Notes: generated by a model not told the origin, from the letters alone. Numbered from the stretch's first letter, positions 1 to 7,876 are shown. The stretch: DNA of 32,548 nucleotides from an uncultured Erysipelotrichaceae bacterium (GCA_949744505.1 CATJXY010000020.1:1-32548); one strand, 5' to 3'. Numbers and translations: made by a program.

Positions 1-79
1 TCTTTCTTCTCATTGACGTTGTGATTTTGTTTCTATTTAGTTCTCAAAGATCAAGTCGCTTCCCTCTTTTGAGGTTAGC
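1..79 (-). ncRNA. Probable rRNA operon leader transcript (leftward)
   Basis: On the minus strand this stretch carries an antitermination-like block (plus 33-54, minus-strand core GATCTTTGAGAACTAAATAG) and, further on, ACGTCAA. It resembles the conserved leader or spacer segments around 16S rRNA in low-GC Gram-positives ("CTTTGAAAACTAAA..."). A good promoter lies just upstream at 86-115. No rRNA body is inside the window, so the assignment rests on the leader sequence alone. It could be a leader of another stable RNA. Confidence 0.5.
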
Positions 80-85
80 TTGTTT

Positions 86-115
86 ATATTAACACTTCTT
101 CTTCCCTTTTGTCAA
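86..115 (-). promoter_or_regulatory. Sigma-A promoter of the putative rRNA operon
   Basis: On the minus strand, TTGACA (110-115) and an extended -10 TGTTAATAT (TAATAT at 86-91) are separated by 18 nt; an alternative -10, TTAATA, gives 17. The promoter sits inside the end of the sensor kinase gene: the kinase stop codon (89-91) is part of the -10 box. The predicted start is near 79. Confidence 0.6.
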
Positions 116-1456
116 CTCTTTTTTTCTTTTATTTTTTCTTTTGGTAGTAATATCTCTTTGCTTAGGAATTAATATTGTCAAACAAAACTTTGAATCTTGG
201 ATATCAATATTAACAATTCCTTGATATTTTGAAACAATTTCTCGTATATTTTTGATGCCAAATCCATGACAAACCTTGTTTTCTTTTGAAGTTTCTAAAT
301 TCCGAATATCCTCTATTTTTACATCCATGTAATTCTCAAAACGTAAAATTACCATCTCATTTTTTTCAGCAATTTTTATATAAATTTCCTTTTTCTCAAA
401 ATCATTTATTTTTACAGTAGCTTCGATTGCATTATCAAATGCATTTCCAAAAATGATACTGAGATCTAATGGATTAATAAAATTCACACATCGACCATCG
501 ATATATGGCGTTACACGAATATTATTTTTGTTACAGATTGACATTTTTTCACTCAATTGTATATCAATTACTTCATTCCCCGTTCTTTGGATCCTTTCAT
601 AAGGGACTATATCTTTTTTTAACTGTTCCGTATACTCTTGAATTTCACCTGTATCATTCATTGTCTCTAATGCAAGTAAAATATGTTTTAAATCATGATA
701 ATTTCGGTTAATTGCATCAATAGATTCTTTTTTTATTTGGTAGCGTTCTTTTTGTTGCTCCAACAAAATATTCATTTTTTCAATTTCACTTCTATCAATA
801 TGCTCATATAAAAATTTTTCATTACTCAAAATCTGAAAGAGTGATAACAATGCTAAAAAAATCAACACTATCCAAAGCGAATAATCAACTGCTTCATTTT
901 TATCAAACATAGAAAACTGAATTGTTCTCATATAAGCAAAAGGAATAACCGAAGTAAATGAAACCAAGATTTCTTTCATCTTCAATTGTGAGCGATTATT
1001 ACGATAAATGTTTTTCTTTAGCATTCCACTAAACAAAATCAAAAAAAATGTATATAGAATCAAATTAAAATAATCATCCCTTCCTCCGGCTTCAAGCCCA
1101 AAAAGCAATCCCATCAACCATCTTCTCGCAATATCATAACTGAACAAATGCGCAATATCTTGTAAAAGACAATATACTCCACTCAAAAAAATTGCATTTT
1201 TCACATTTGTTTCTTTTATGTACATGATGTAAAACATCATCAATAAAAACATAATTGGAAATTGAAAAATAAACGAATATTGCTGATAATAGAGAATAAC
1301 AAATCCTAGTATAACAAGAATATGGAAAAAAATATTTTTATATTTATTTTTGTATGTATATTCTAAAGGATTACAAAACCAAAAAAAGACAAGCGCTTCA
1401 ATAACTGCTCCGATTCCAGTAGAAAAAGTATTAGAATAACTTATTAAATCTTTCAT
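89..1456 (-). CDS. GHKL-family sensor histidine kinase (AgrC/ComD-like)
   Basis: A 455-aa membrane sensor kinase. The N-terminal ~210 residues are strongly hydrophobic with about six membrane segments, followed by a short coiled linker. The phosphoacceptor region reads NYHDLKH (His254), the N-box is NAFDNAIEA (338-346) and the G-box GFGIKNI (398-404), as in the HPK10/AgrC type with a GHKL ATPase domain. It should autophosphorylate and pass phosphate to the LytTR regulator encoded upstream, with which it overlaps by 4 nt (ATGA), implying translational coupling. The last ~24 residues are extremely Lys/Arg-rich and end ...KGKKKC; this tail is encoded by DNA that is also the putative rRNA promoter. 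No AgrB or AgrD-like peptide gene is nearby, so the signal is unknown. Confidence 0.88.
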   Translation of the reverse strand: MKDLISYSNTFSTGIGAVIEALVFFWFCNPLEYTYKNKYKNIFFHILVILGFVILYYQQYSFIFQFPIMFLLMMFYIMYIKETNVKNAIFLSGVYCLLQDIAHLFSYDIARRWLMGLLFGLEAGGRDDYFNLILYTFFLILFSGMLKKNIYRNNRSQLKMKEILVSFTSVIPFAYMRTIQFSMFDKNEAVDYSLWIVLIFLALLSLFQILSNEKFLYEHIDRSEIEKMNILLEQQKERYQIKKESIDAINRNYHDLKHILLALETMNDTGEIQEYTEQLKKDIVPYERIQRTGNEVIDIQLSEKMSICNKNNIRVTPYIDGRCVNFINPLDLSIIFGNAFDNAIEATVKINDFEKKEIYIKIAEKNEMVILRFENYMDVKIEDIRNLETSKENKVCHGFGIKNIREIVSKYQGIVNIDIQDSKFCLTILIPKQRDITTKRKNKRKKELTKGKKKC

Positions 1457-2160
1457 AAAATCATCCCTTGATAAGCTGCGATAGCTTGATAAAAATCCTT
1501 TTTACGATGTTTAGAAACAGGAACTTCATACTGTTGCACCATTACTGTTTCACCATTCAATCTGACCACATAATTCATATTTATAAGAAAACCACTATGA
1601 CAACGATAAAAACCATAAACCTCTAATTTTTTTTGTACTTCTTGCATTGATTCGCTACAATTCACAGATTCATTATTAAGCTTGATGATCGTTTTTTTAT
1701 TATTTGTTTCTACTAAAATAATGTCATGTGCGTTAAGCATTATTATTTCTTTTTTAACTTGAAATGGAATCAAATGACATACCTTTTGTTCAAGCTTTTT
1801 CATCACTTTATCCATTCGTGCAGAAAACGTCAAATAATTAACCGGTTTTATCACGAAATCCATAGCTTCCACTTCATATCCTTCAATTGCATATTGAAAT
1901 AAATTAGTTATAAATAAAATAATAACTTCTTTATCTTTCTCTCTGATTTTTCGAGCTGTATCTATTCCATTTAATTTCTCCATTTCAATGTCAAGAAATA
2001 ACACATCAAAATTTCTATCATATTCTTGAATTAACTGAATCCCATCTGAAAATTCTTCTGTCTTAATTTCAAATTTATTTTCATTTGAAAATCTTTGGAT
2101 AAATTTTTGTAATTGCTCTCTTTCTTTTTTTTCATCTTCAACAATAGCTATCCTGATCAT
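1453..2160 (-). CDS. LytTR-type response regulator
   Basis: A 235-aa two-component regulator. Residues 1-120 form a receiver domain with the acidic pair at E8-D9, phosphoacceptor Asp57 in FLDIEM, and a conserved Lys in VIKPVN. Residues ~130-232 form a LytTR DNA-binding domain (MLNAHDIILVETNNKKT...). It is the first gene of the RR-HK operon. The start ATG is preceded by GAGG eight bases upstream. An inverted repeat overlaps its presumed promoter, which would suit autoregulation. Closest functional analogues are AgrA/VirR-type regulators of peptide sensing, but the regulon cannot be read from this window. Confidence 0.9.
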   Translation of the reverse strand: MIRIAIVEDEKKEREQLQKFIQRFSNENKFEIKTEEFSDGIQLIQEYDRNFDVLFLDIEMEKLNGIDTARKIREKDKEVIILFITNLFQYAIEGYEVEAMDFVIKPVNYLTFSARMDKVMKKLEQKVCHLIPFQVKKEIIMLNAHDIILVETNNKKTIIKLNNESVNCSESMQEVQKKLEVYGFYRCHSGFLINMNYVVRLNGETVMVQQYEVPVSKHRKKDFYQAIAAYQGMIL

Positions 2161-2179
2161 ATCATTTTCCTCATTTAAA

Positions 2180-2210
2180 ATTATATAAGATTTACCCTAT
2201 TTTAGTAAAT
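2180..2210 (-). promoter_or_regulatory. Promoter with inverted repeat for the RR-HK operon
   Basis: Minus-strand -10 TATAAT at 2180-2185, with its start predicted near 2173, about 13 nt before the regulator ATG. An inverted repeat ATTTAC-N9-GTAAAT (2190-2210) covers the spacer and the poorly conserved -35 (TTACTA). A weak -35 with an overlapping symmetrical site is typical of activator- or repressor-controlled promoters. Which protein binds is not known; the LytTR protein itself is a candidate. Confidence 0.4.
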
Positions 2211-2263
2211 ATTTTTTAAATTCTAATTTAATAATTATTTATAATTCTTTGTTCATAATAATT

Positions 2264-2341
2264 TAAAGATGAAATCTTTATCTTTTCGTGATAAAATTTT
2301 CCCATGATAAAATAAAGAAAGGAATTGTGCTTTATAAAGCA
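2264..2341 (+). promoter_or_regulatory. pncB leader with stacked symmetric elements
   Basis: Upstream of pncB are three nested elements: an inverted repeat TAAAGAT-GAA-ATCTTTA (2264-2280), a direct repeat of TGATAAAAT (2289-2297 and 2305-2313, 16-nt period), and a perfect 14-nt palindrome TGCTTTATAAAGCA (2328-2341) just after a Shine-Dalgarno-like AAAGGA (2318-2323). TAAAAT copies may serve as -10 boxes. The layout suggests operator control of the NAD salvage operon, for example by a niacin-responsive repressor, but I cannot match a known operator. Confidence 0.35.
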
Positions 2342-2360
2342 TGACAATGGAATTATATAC

Positions 2361-3830
2361 ATGCAAATGAATCGGTCTATTAATGCTGAAAGAAATCTTA
2401 CAATGCTGATGGATTTCTATGAATTAACCATGGCAAATGGGTACTTATTAAAAGGAAAAAGAGAAACAAAAGTTGTCTTTGATATGTTCTACCGCCAAAA
2501 TCCGGATCAAGGTGGTTTTGTTATTGCCGCCGGATTAAAACAATTTTTAGAATATATTGAAAATATGCACTTTGATGAAGAAGATATTCGTTATTTGGAA
2601 AATAAAAAAATATTTGATCCTCAATTCATCGAATATTGTCGAAATTTTAAGTTCACGGGAGATATCTATGCGGTAGAAGAAGGAACGATCGTCTATCCAT
2701 ATACTCCAATTGTTACAGTTGTAGCTCCGATATTGGAAGCTCAATTAATAGAAACGATGCTTCTATTAACTATTAATCATCAATCTTTGATTGCGACTAA
2801 AGCTAATCGAATTGTCAGAGCAGCAAAAGGACGAACAATAATGGAATTTGGTGCTCGAAGAGCACAGGGTTACGATGCTGCCATCTATGGTGCGAGAGCT
2901 GCTTTTATCGGGGGAGTCAATGCCACTGCAACAGTGAGTGCCGATCAATTATTCAATGTTCCTGCCGTAGGTACAATGGCTCATAGTTGGATTCAAGTTT
3001 TTGATTCGGAATATGAAGCTTTCAAAGCATACGCTGAAATTTATCCAAATGATTGTACTCTTCTCATTGATACTTACAGTATTTTAAAAAGTGGACTTCC
3101 TAATGCGATCCGGGTAGCCAAAGAAATACTTGAAGTTAAAGGATACAGATTAAAAGGTGTTCGTATTGATTCCGGAGATCTGGCTTATTTTTCAAAGAAA
3201 ATAAGAGAGGTTTTAGATAAAAACGAAATGCAAGACTGTAAAATCGTTGTTTCAAATAGTATCGATGAATTTCTTATTCAATCTTTACTTGAGCAAGGGG
3301 CATGCATAGATAGTTTTGGTATCGGAGAACGTTTGATTACTTCAAAATCAGAACCTGTTTTCGGAGGAGTATATAAACTTGCAGCAATTGAGGATAATGG
3401 TGAATTTATTCCTCGAATAAAAGTTTCGGAAAATACTGAAAAAATCACTAATCCGGGATATAAAAAACTATATCGAGTCTATGATCAAAACAATATCGGC
3501 AAAATTGATGTAATCGCTTTAGCAGATGAAATTGTTGATTATTCCACTAAACTTGTTGATCAAAATAAACCATGGAAACGATACTCAATTGAGAAAGGAT
3601 GGAGAATCGAGCCATTACACAAGCAAGTTGTCAAAAATGGAAAATTAAGCATTAAATTACCTGACGATATTACAATCCGCCAAAGAACTCTTGATAATTT
3701 AAAAACTGTATGGAATGAAGAAAAGCGTTTTTGTAATCCTCATACTCATTATGTTAACTTAAGTGAAAAAATGTATGATTTAAAAATGAAAATGTTAAAT
3801 CAATTTTCTCAGGAGGATTTGCATGAATAA
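2361..3830 (+). CDS. pncB: Nicotinate phosphoribosyltransferase
   Basis: About 489 aa. It converts nicotinate, PRPP and ATP to nicotinate mononucleotide, the first step of Preiss-Handler NAD salvage. Family landmarks are TMLMDFYELTMANGY near the N-terminus, EFGARRAQGYDAA (the phosphoribosyl-binding region), the SNSID segment and the VRIDSGDLAY motif. The frame extends up to a TTG at 2325, but that codon sits only 1-2 nt from AAAGGA. I prefer ATG 2361 (ATGGA 9 nt upstream) or ATG 2367; the exact start is uncertain. The 3' end overlaps the next gene by 8 nt, so the two are co-translated. Enzymatic identity is confident. Confidence 0.93.
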   Translation: MQMNRSINAERNLTMLMDFYELTMANGYLLKGKRETKVVFDMFYRQNPDQGGFVIAAGLKQFLEYIENMHFDEEDIRYLENKKIFDPQFIEYCRNFKFTGDIYAVEEGTIVYPYTPIVTVVAPILEAQLIETMLLLTINHQSLIATKANRIVRAAKGRTIMEFGARRAQGYDAAIYGARAAFIGGVNATATVSADQLFNVPAVGTMAHSWIQVFDSEYEAFKAYAEIYPNDCTLLIDTYSILKSGLPNAIRVAKEILEVKGYRLKGVRIDSGDLAYFSKKIREVLDKNEMQDCKIVVSNSIDEFLIQSLLEQGACIDSFGIGERLITSKSEPVFGGVYKLAAIEDNGEFIPRIKVSENTEKITNPGYKKLYRVYDQNNIGKIDVIALADEIVDYSTKLVDQNKPWKRYSIEKGWRIEPLHKQVVKNGKLSIKLPDDITIRQRTLDNLKTVWNEEKRFCNPHTHYVNLSEKMYDLKMKMLNQFSQEDLHE

Positions 3831-6378
3831 AATAATTGTATACGGAGGAACATTTAATCCTTGTACCTTAGCACATCTCAATGCTATTCAATGTGCTAAA
3901 AAAGCAATAGAAAATAATGATGATAAAATTATCAGCTTATTTCTTCCAACCGGAGATAAATATATAAAATCGAATAAAATACCCTCTAAAATGCGCTGTG
4001 ACATGATTGACAAAATGATTCAAGATGTTCAAGACGAATCAATTAAGTTATGCAAACTCGAAGTTGACAGTCCAAAGCAACCTAGAACTCTTCAAACATT
4101 AACACAAATACAAGAAAACGCAAAAGACTGGGAAATCTATTTTCTTCTTGGTGCTGATAAACTCTCTCAATTTGATCGTTGGTATAAATCGAACGAAATC
4201 TTAGAGAAATTTCATTTGATTGTTTTAAATCGTACAAATAAAAAAAATGAACTTTTTAATTTAAACGAAATACTTCAACGTGATTTTTTCCAAAAATTCT
4301 CAGACCGAATTATCATTGCCGAGAATAACAATGAATTTTATGATTCTATCTCTTCCACACTCATCAGAAAAAACTTTTATCAAGCACCAATAAAAGAAAT
4401 AAATACATGGCTCTCACCTTCTGTGATTAAATATATCAAAGATAATGGACTGTATTCAGAAAGTATTGAAAAAGAACCATTAAAAATAGCATTAGCACAA
4501 ATGAAAGTTATTCCGGGAAAACCCTCTGTTAATTTTGAAAAATTGAAAGAAATGGTAAAACAAGCAAAAAACAAAAATGCTGATATCATCATTTTCCCAG
4601 AAATGTGCATAAGTGGTTATATGCTTGCAGACAGATGGTATGATGAATCCTTTTGTGATTATCTTCTCAGCTTTAATGACAAAATTAAAGAATTATCTGA
4701 CGGCATTGGCATTATTTGGGGAAATATAGACAGTCGCTTAGATCTGAATGGTCGTGATGGAAGGAAATCCAGATTAAACTGTGCCTTTTTTGCCTATAAC
4801 AGAGAATGGTGTAATCATAAAAGAAGCTCAATTCTGTTAAAACCCGGCATCGAAGTCAAAACATTAAATCCGGATTATCGTATCTTTGATGATTCACGAT
4901 ATTTTCTTTCCTCCATTGAAGTTGTACAACAGCTTATGGATCATCCTGATAGCAAACAAATGGTCGATCCTTTCATTTTCAACAAAAACGGATCTTGCTA
5001 TTTAATAGGATTAGAAATTTGTGAAGATATGTGGTCTCAAGAATACAACAGCATTAACCCTACTGCACTTCTTACAGAATCAGGTTGTGATTATATAATT
5101 AATATATCTGCATCACCATGGAATCTTTCTAAAGAACACTTAAGGCAAGAGCGGATAAAATTTCAAGCAAAATCATGTGGTGATTTATTTTGTCCTTTTA
5201 TCTATGTCAATGCCGTAGGAATGCAGAATAATGGAAAAAATGTCTTAATGTTTGATGGAGAAAGCTCTGTATATGATAAACATGGAGATTTACTTTTGAG
5301 CTGTCGTGATGATTTTGAAGAAGATTTTAAAATCATGGATTTCAAAAAAAAGACAATTCATCAGCAAAAAGAAAACAATAATAAATTACTTAATTGTTTG
5401 ATCCATGCTATAAAAGAATTCGATGAGCAACAATTTAATAAAAAAATGAAATGGATCATAGGACTTTCCGGTGGTCTTGACAGCAGTATCAATGCTGCCC
5501 TCTTAACAATTGCTTTGGGTTCTCAAAGAGTTATCGGCTATAATCTAGCTACTAAATATAATAGTAATACAACAAAAAACAATGCTAAAATCCTTGCTGA
5601 TAAATTAAATATTCCTATTATCAATGGTAATATCGAACAAATCGTGGATGGTACAATCAATACCTGCAATCTCTATGGTTATTCAGATGATAAAATTTCA
5701 ACTTTGGTTTATGAAAATATTCAGGCACGCGTTCGTGGTCATCTTCTTTCTACCTTTGCACAAATTGAAAATGCCGTCATATGTAATAATGGAAATAAAG
5801 TAGAAATTGCACTAGGATATTGTACCCTTTACGGAGATACGATTGGTTGTCTCTCTCCATTAGGAGATTGTACAAAAGTACAATTATTTGAACTTGCATC
5901 CCAAATCAATACCCGATTTGGCGACGAAATTATCCCTTCTAATCTAATTCCAGAAATACACAACAATGAAGTAATCTGGGAAATGCCACCCAGCGCAGAA
6001 TTAAAAGAAGCTCAAAAAGATCCTATGAAGTGGTTCTATCACGATTGGCTCATATCACAGCTGACAGAATATCCCGGATATCGTATCGAAGAAATTTTAT
6101 CCAAGTATCTTGATCAAAGCATTTATGATACAGAAATAGGACAATGGATTAAATATTATGGATTAGATAAAGAACCACAAGAATTTATCAAAGATATCGA
6201 ATGGGTTCTCAGACAACTAAATCTTTCTGTTTTTAAACGAATCCAAATGCCTCCTATTATTACTATCAGCCAAGGAAGTTTTGGTTTTGATTACCGTGAA
6301 AATCAAACAAATTATGAATATACAGCTTCATATAATAAATTGAAACAACAAATTTTAGCGAAACAAAATAATTTATAG
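3823..6378 (+). CDS. Fused nicotinate-nucleotide adenylyltransferase / glutamine-dependent NAD synthetase
   Basis: An 851-aa three-domain protein. Residues 1-~213 are a NadD nucleotidyltransferase: GGTFNPCTLAHL at 8-19, where the usual first His of HxGH is Thr (TxAH), and ISSTLIR at 176-182. Residues ~220-505 are a nitrilase-type glutaminase with the Glu-Lys-Cys triad visible as FPE (E260), KTLNP (K346) and EICEDMW (C400). Residues ~540-851 are an N-type ATP pyrophosphatase NAD synthetase with SGGLDSS (549-555). It would adenylylate nicotinate mononucleotide and then amidate deamido-NAD using glutamine-derived ammonia. The fusion joins two consecutive pathway steps and follows PncB with an 8-nt overlap; AGGAGG sits 5-6 nt before the ATG. 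I see no frameshift scar at the junction (residues 205-222). Confidence 0.92.
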   Translation: MNKIIVYGGTFNPCTLAHLNAIQCAKKAIENNDDKIISLFLPTGDKYIKSNKIPSKMRCDMIDKMIQDVQDESIKLCKLEVDSPKQPRTLQTLTQIQENAKDWEIYFLLGADKLSQFDRWYKSNEILEKFHLIVLNRTNKKNELFNLNEILQRDFFQKFSDRIIIAENNNEFYDSISSTLIRKNFYQAPIKEINTWLSPSVIKYIKDNGLYSESIEKEPLKIALAQMKVIPGKPSVNFEKLKEMVKQAKNKNADIIIFPEMCISGYMLADRWYDESFCDYLLSFNDKIKELSDGIGIIWGNIDSRLDLNGRDGRKSRLNCAFFAYNREWCNHKRSSILLKPGIEVKTLNPDYRIFDDSRYFLSSIEVVQQLMDHPDSKQMVDPFIFNKNGSCYLIGLEICEDMWSQEYNSINPTALLTESGCDYIINISASPWNLSKEHLRQERIKFQAKSCGDLFCPFIYVNAVGMQNNGKNVLMFDGESSVYDKHGDLLLSCRDDFEEDFKIMDFKKKTIHQQKENNNKLLNCLIHAIKEFDEQQFNKKMKWIIGLSGGLDSSINAALLTIALGSQRVIGYNLATKYNSNTTKNNAKILADKLNIPIINGNIEQIVDGTINTCNLYGYSDDKISTLVYENIQARVRGHLLSTFAQIENAVICNNGNKVEIALGYCTLYGDTIGCLSPLGDCTKVQLFELASQINTRFGDEIIPSNLIPEIHNNEVIWEMPPSAELKEAQKDPMKWFYHDWLISQLTEYPGYRIEEILSKYLDQSIYDTEIGQWIKYYGLDKEPQEFIKDIEWVLRQLNLSVFKRIQMPPIITISQGSFGFDYRENQTNYEYTASYNKLKQQILAKQNNL

Positions 6379-6393
6379 ACCTTTGAATTCATA

Positions 6394-6422
6394 TTGACAA
6401 TCAATTATCCTGTCTCTATAAT
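6394..6422 (+). promoter_or_regulatory. Consensus sigma-A promoter of uppP
   Basis: TTGACA (6394-6399), a 17-nt spacer and TATAAT (6417-6422): a perfect match to the sigma-A consensus. The start is predicted near 6429, about 70 nt before the uppP ATG. It lies just after the NAD synthetase stop codon and indicates strong constitutive expression of uppP independent of the NAD operon. Confidence 0.85.
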
Positions 6423-6429
6423 TTTACAG

Positions 6430-6444
6430 AAGCCAGTTTGGCTT
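6430..6444 (+). promoter_or_regulatory. 5'-terminal hairpin of the uppP mRNA
   Basis: AAGCCA-GTT-TGGCTT forms a perfect 6-bp stem with a 3-nt loop. It begins at the first or second nucleotide predicted for the transcript. It has no U-run and lies ~55 nt before the start codon, so it is neither a terminator nor an RBS sequestrator. A 5'-end stabilising stem-loop is the simplest reading. Confidence 0.5.
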
Positions 6445-6498
6445 AAATTGGAATTATATTTGATTTAATTCAATAAAATAAGTTGTAAGGAGATTTTT

Positions 6499-7320
6499 AT
6501 GTTAGAAATATTAAAAACCATATTATATGGTATTGTACAAGGAATTAGTGAATGGCTTCCGATTAGCTCAACAGGACATATGTTACTTTTAAATCAATTC
6601 TGTCCTTTATTCGTATTTCAAGATGAAGTTAGTAACGAGGCATTCTTTAACTTGTTTTTGGTCGTCATTCAATTTGGATCTATTTTAGCTGTTATTGTTT
6701 TATTCTTTAACAAACTGTGGCCTTTTAAAGCAGATAAAAAAGAATCAAAAGAAGTATGGACGCTTTGGGCAAAAGTTCTTGTCGGAATTATTCCCGCCGG
6801 AATTGCCGGAATTCTTTTGGATGACATCATTGATGCTTATCTTCACGGTCCACTCGTTATTGCAATCACCTTAATTTTCTACGGTGTTTTATTCTTCTTT
6901 ATCGATGAAAAGAAAGGAATTAAAAATACTCGTTCTTTAAATCAATTATCATTTAAAACAGCCTTTCTTATCGGATGTTTCCAAATGCTCGCATTAATTC
7001 CCGGAACATCTAGAAGCGGAGCCACTATCTTAGGGGGATTACTTTTAGGATGTACACGTGCTGTTTCATCCGAATTCAGTTTCTTTCTTGCAATACCTGT
7101 CATGGCAGGTGCAAGTTTATTAAAATTAATTAAAGCAAAGTTTATATTCGATGCTTTTTCCATTATGATCTTATTAGTTGGAACGTTAATATCCTTTATA
7201 ATAAGTTTATTCGCAATCCGATTCTTAATGAATTACGTACGGACACATACATTCAAAATATTTGGAATTTATCGTGTTATACTGGGAATCGTAATACTTG
7301 CTGTACTCTTTCTTCAATAA
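6499..7320 (+). CDS. uppP: Undecaprenyl-diphosphatase UppP (BacA family)
   Basis: A 273-aa polytopic membrane protein that removes the terminal phosphate of undecaprenyl pyrophosphate to recycle the lipid carrier for peptidoglycan and other envelope polymers. The two signature regions are present: GISEWLPISSTGHMLL (15-30, with E18 and H27) and PGTSRSGATI (168-177, with R172). About eight hydrophobic segments match the family fold, and the length is normal. AAGGAG sits 8 nt before the ATG. It has its own perfect promoter and shares a terminator with the convergent PAP2 gene. Overexpression of this family gives bacitracin resistance; nothing here indicates specialised resistance. Confidence 0.95.
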   Translation: MLEILKTILYGIVQGISEWLPISSTGHMLLLNQFCPLFVFQDEVSNEAFFNLFLVVIQFGSILAVIVLFFNKLWPFKADKKESKEVWTLWAKVLVGIIPAGIAGILLDDIIDAYLHGPLVIAITLIFYGVLFFFIDEKKGIKNTRSLNQLSFKTAFLIGCFQMLALIPGTSRSGATILGGLLLGCTRAVSSEFSFFLAIPVMAGASLLKLIKAKFIFDAFSIMILLVGTLISFIISLFAIRFLMNYVRTHTFKIFGIYRVILGIVILAVLFLQ

Positions 7321-7325
7321 CTAAC

Positions 7326-7368
7326 AAAAAGCTAAGGATTTCACTTTAATTGACTTCCTTAGCTTTTT
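7326..7368. terminator. Bidirectional intrinsic terminator between uppP and the PAP2 gene
   Basis: AAAAAGCTAAGGA (7326-7338) pairs perfectly with TCCTTAGCTTTTT (7356-7368), 13 bp, giving U-tracts in both directions. The PAP2 stop codon (7346-7348, read leftward) lies in the loop, so the terminator stem overlaps its last codons. Confidence 0.9.
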
Positions 7369-7876
7369 TATTAAAATAGTATGATATTATTTTTCCAATC
7401 ATAATTCCGAAAATAGCCCCACATAATACATCACTTGGATAATGGACATTCAAATATATTCTGGAAAAAGCCACACAAGATGCCAAAATATACCAGAAAA
7501 CTCTATTTGATTTGCATATTCCCGATAAAACAGTTGCCGCACAAAAAGAAGAACTGGAATGACCGGAAGGAAATGAATATCCATTTGGAGCATCCCATGC
7601 ATGAGAAATCAATGTAGAGGTATATTTAAAAGGTCTGATCCTTTTTACAATATTTTTGAAAAAAACTGTACAAATTGTATGATTAATAAGTAATGAAACT
7701 AATAAAATAATAACAGGTTTCCATTGCTTATTTACTACAGCATATATCGTTGTAAATATTATCCAAATGAATGCCATCTCTCCTATTAACGAAAAAACAT
7801 TCATCATAAAGTCAAGAAATGGACATTGAAATTGTTGAATAAATTCCAAAATAGCTATATCAATTTTTTCAATCAT
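7346..7876 (-). CDS. PAP2-family membrane phosphatase
   Basis: 176 aa with about five membrane segments. All three PAP2 motifs are present: KNIVKRIRP (74-82), PSGH (103-106) and SRIYLNVHYPSD (138-149, with H145 and D149). Such enzymes dephosphorylate lipid pyrophosphates at the outer face of the membrane; the BcrC/YbjG branch acts on undecaprenyl pyrophosphate, PgpB-like members on phosphatidylglycerol phosphate. Its convergent position beside uppP favours undecaprenyl pyrophosphate, but substrate choice cannot be fixed from sequence. AGGAGG precedes the ATG, and the short divergent gap to the tRNA-Ser promoter is 16 nt. Confidence 0.88.
   Translation of the reverse strand: MIEKIDIAILEFIQQFQCPFLDFMMNVFSLIGEMAFIWIIFTTIYAVVNKQWKPVIILLVSLLINHTICTVFFKNIVKRIRPFKYTSTLISHAWDAPNGYSFPSGHSSSSFCAATVLSGICKSNRVFWYILASCVAFSRIYLNVHYPSDVLCGAIFGIMIGKIISYYFNKKAKEVN

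Noticed and set aside
2325-2360. Upstream TTG start of pncB
   Set aside because: The Shine-Dalgarno-like AAAGGA is only 1-2 nt from the TTG and the extra 12 residues have no family counterpart; ATG 2361 or 2367 fits better.
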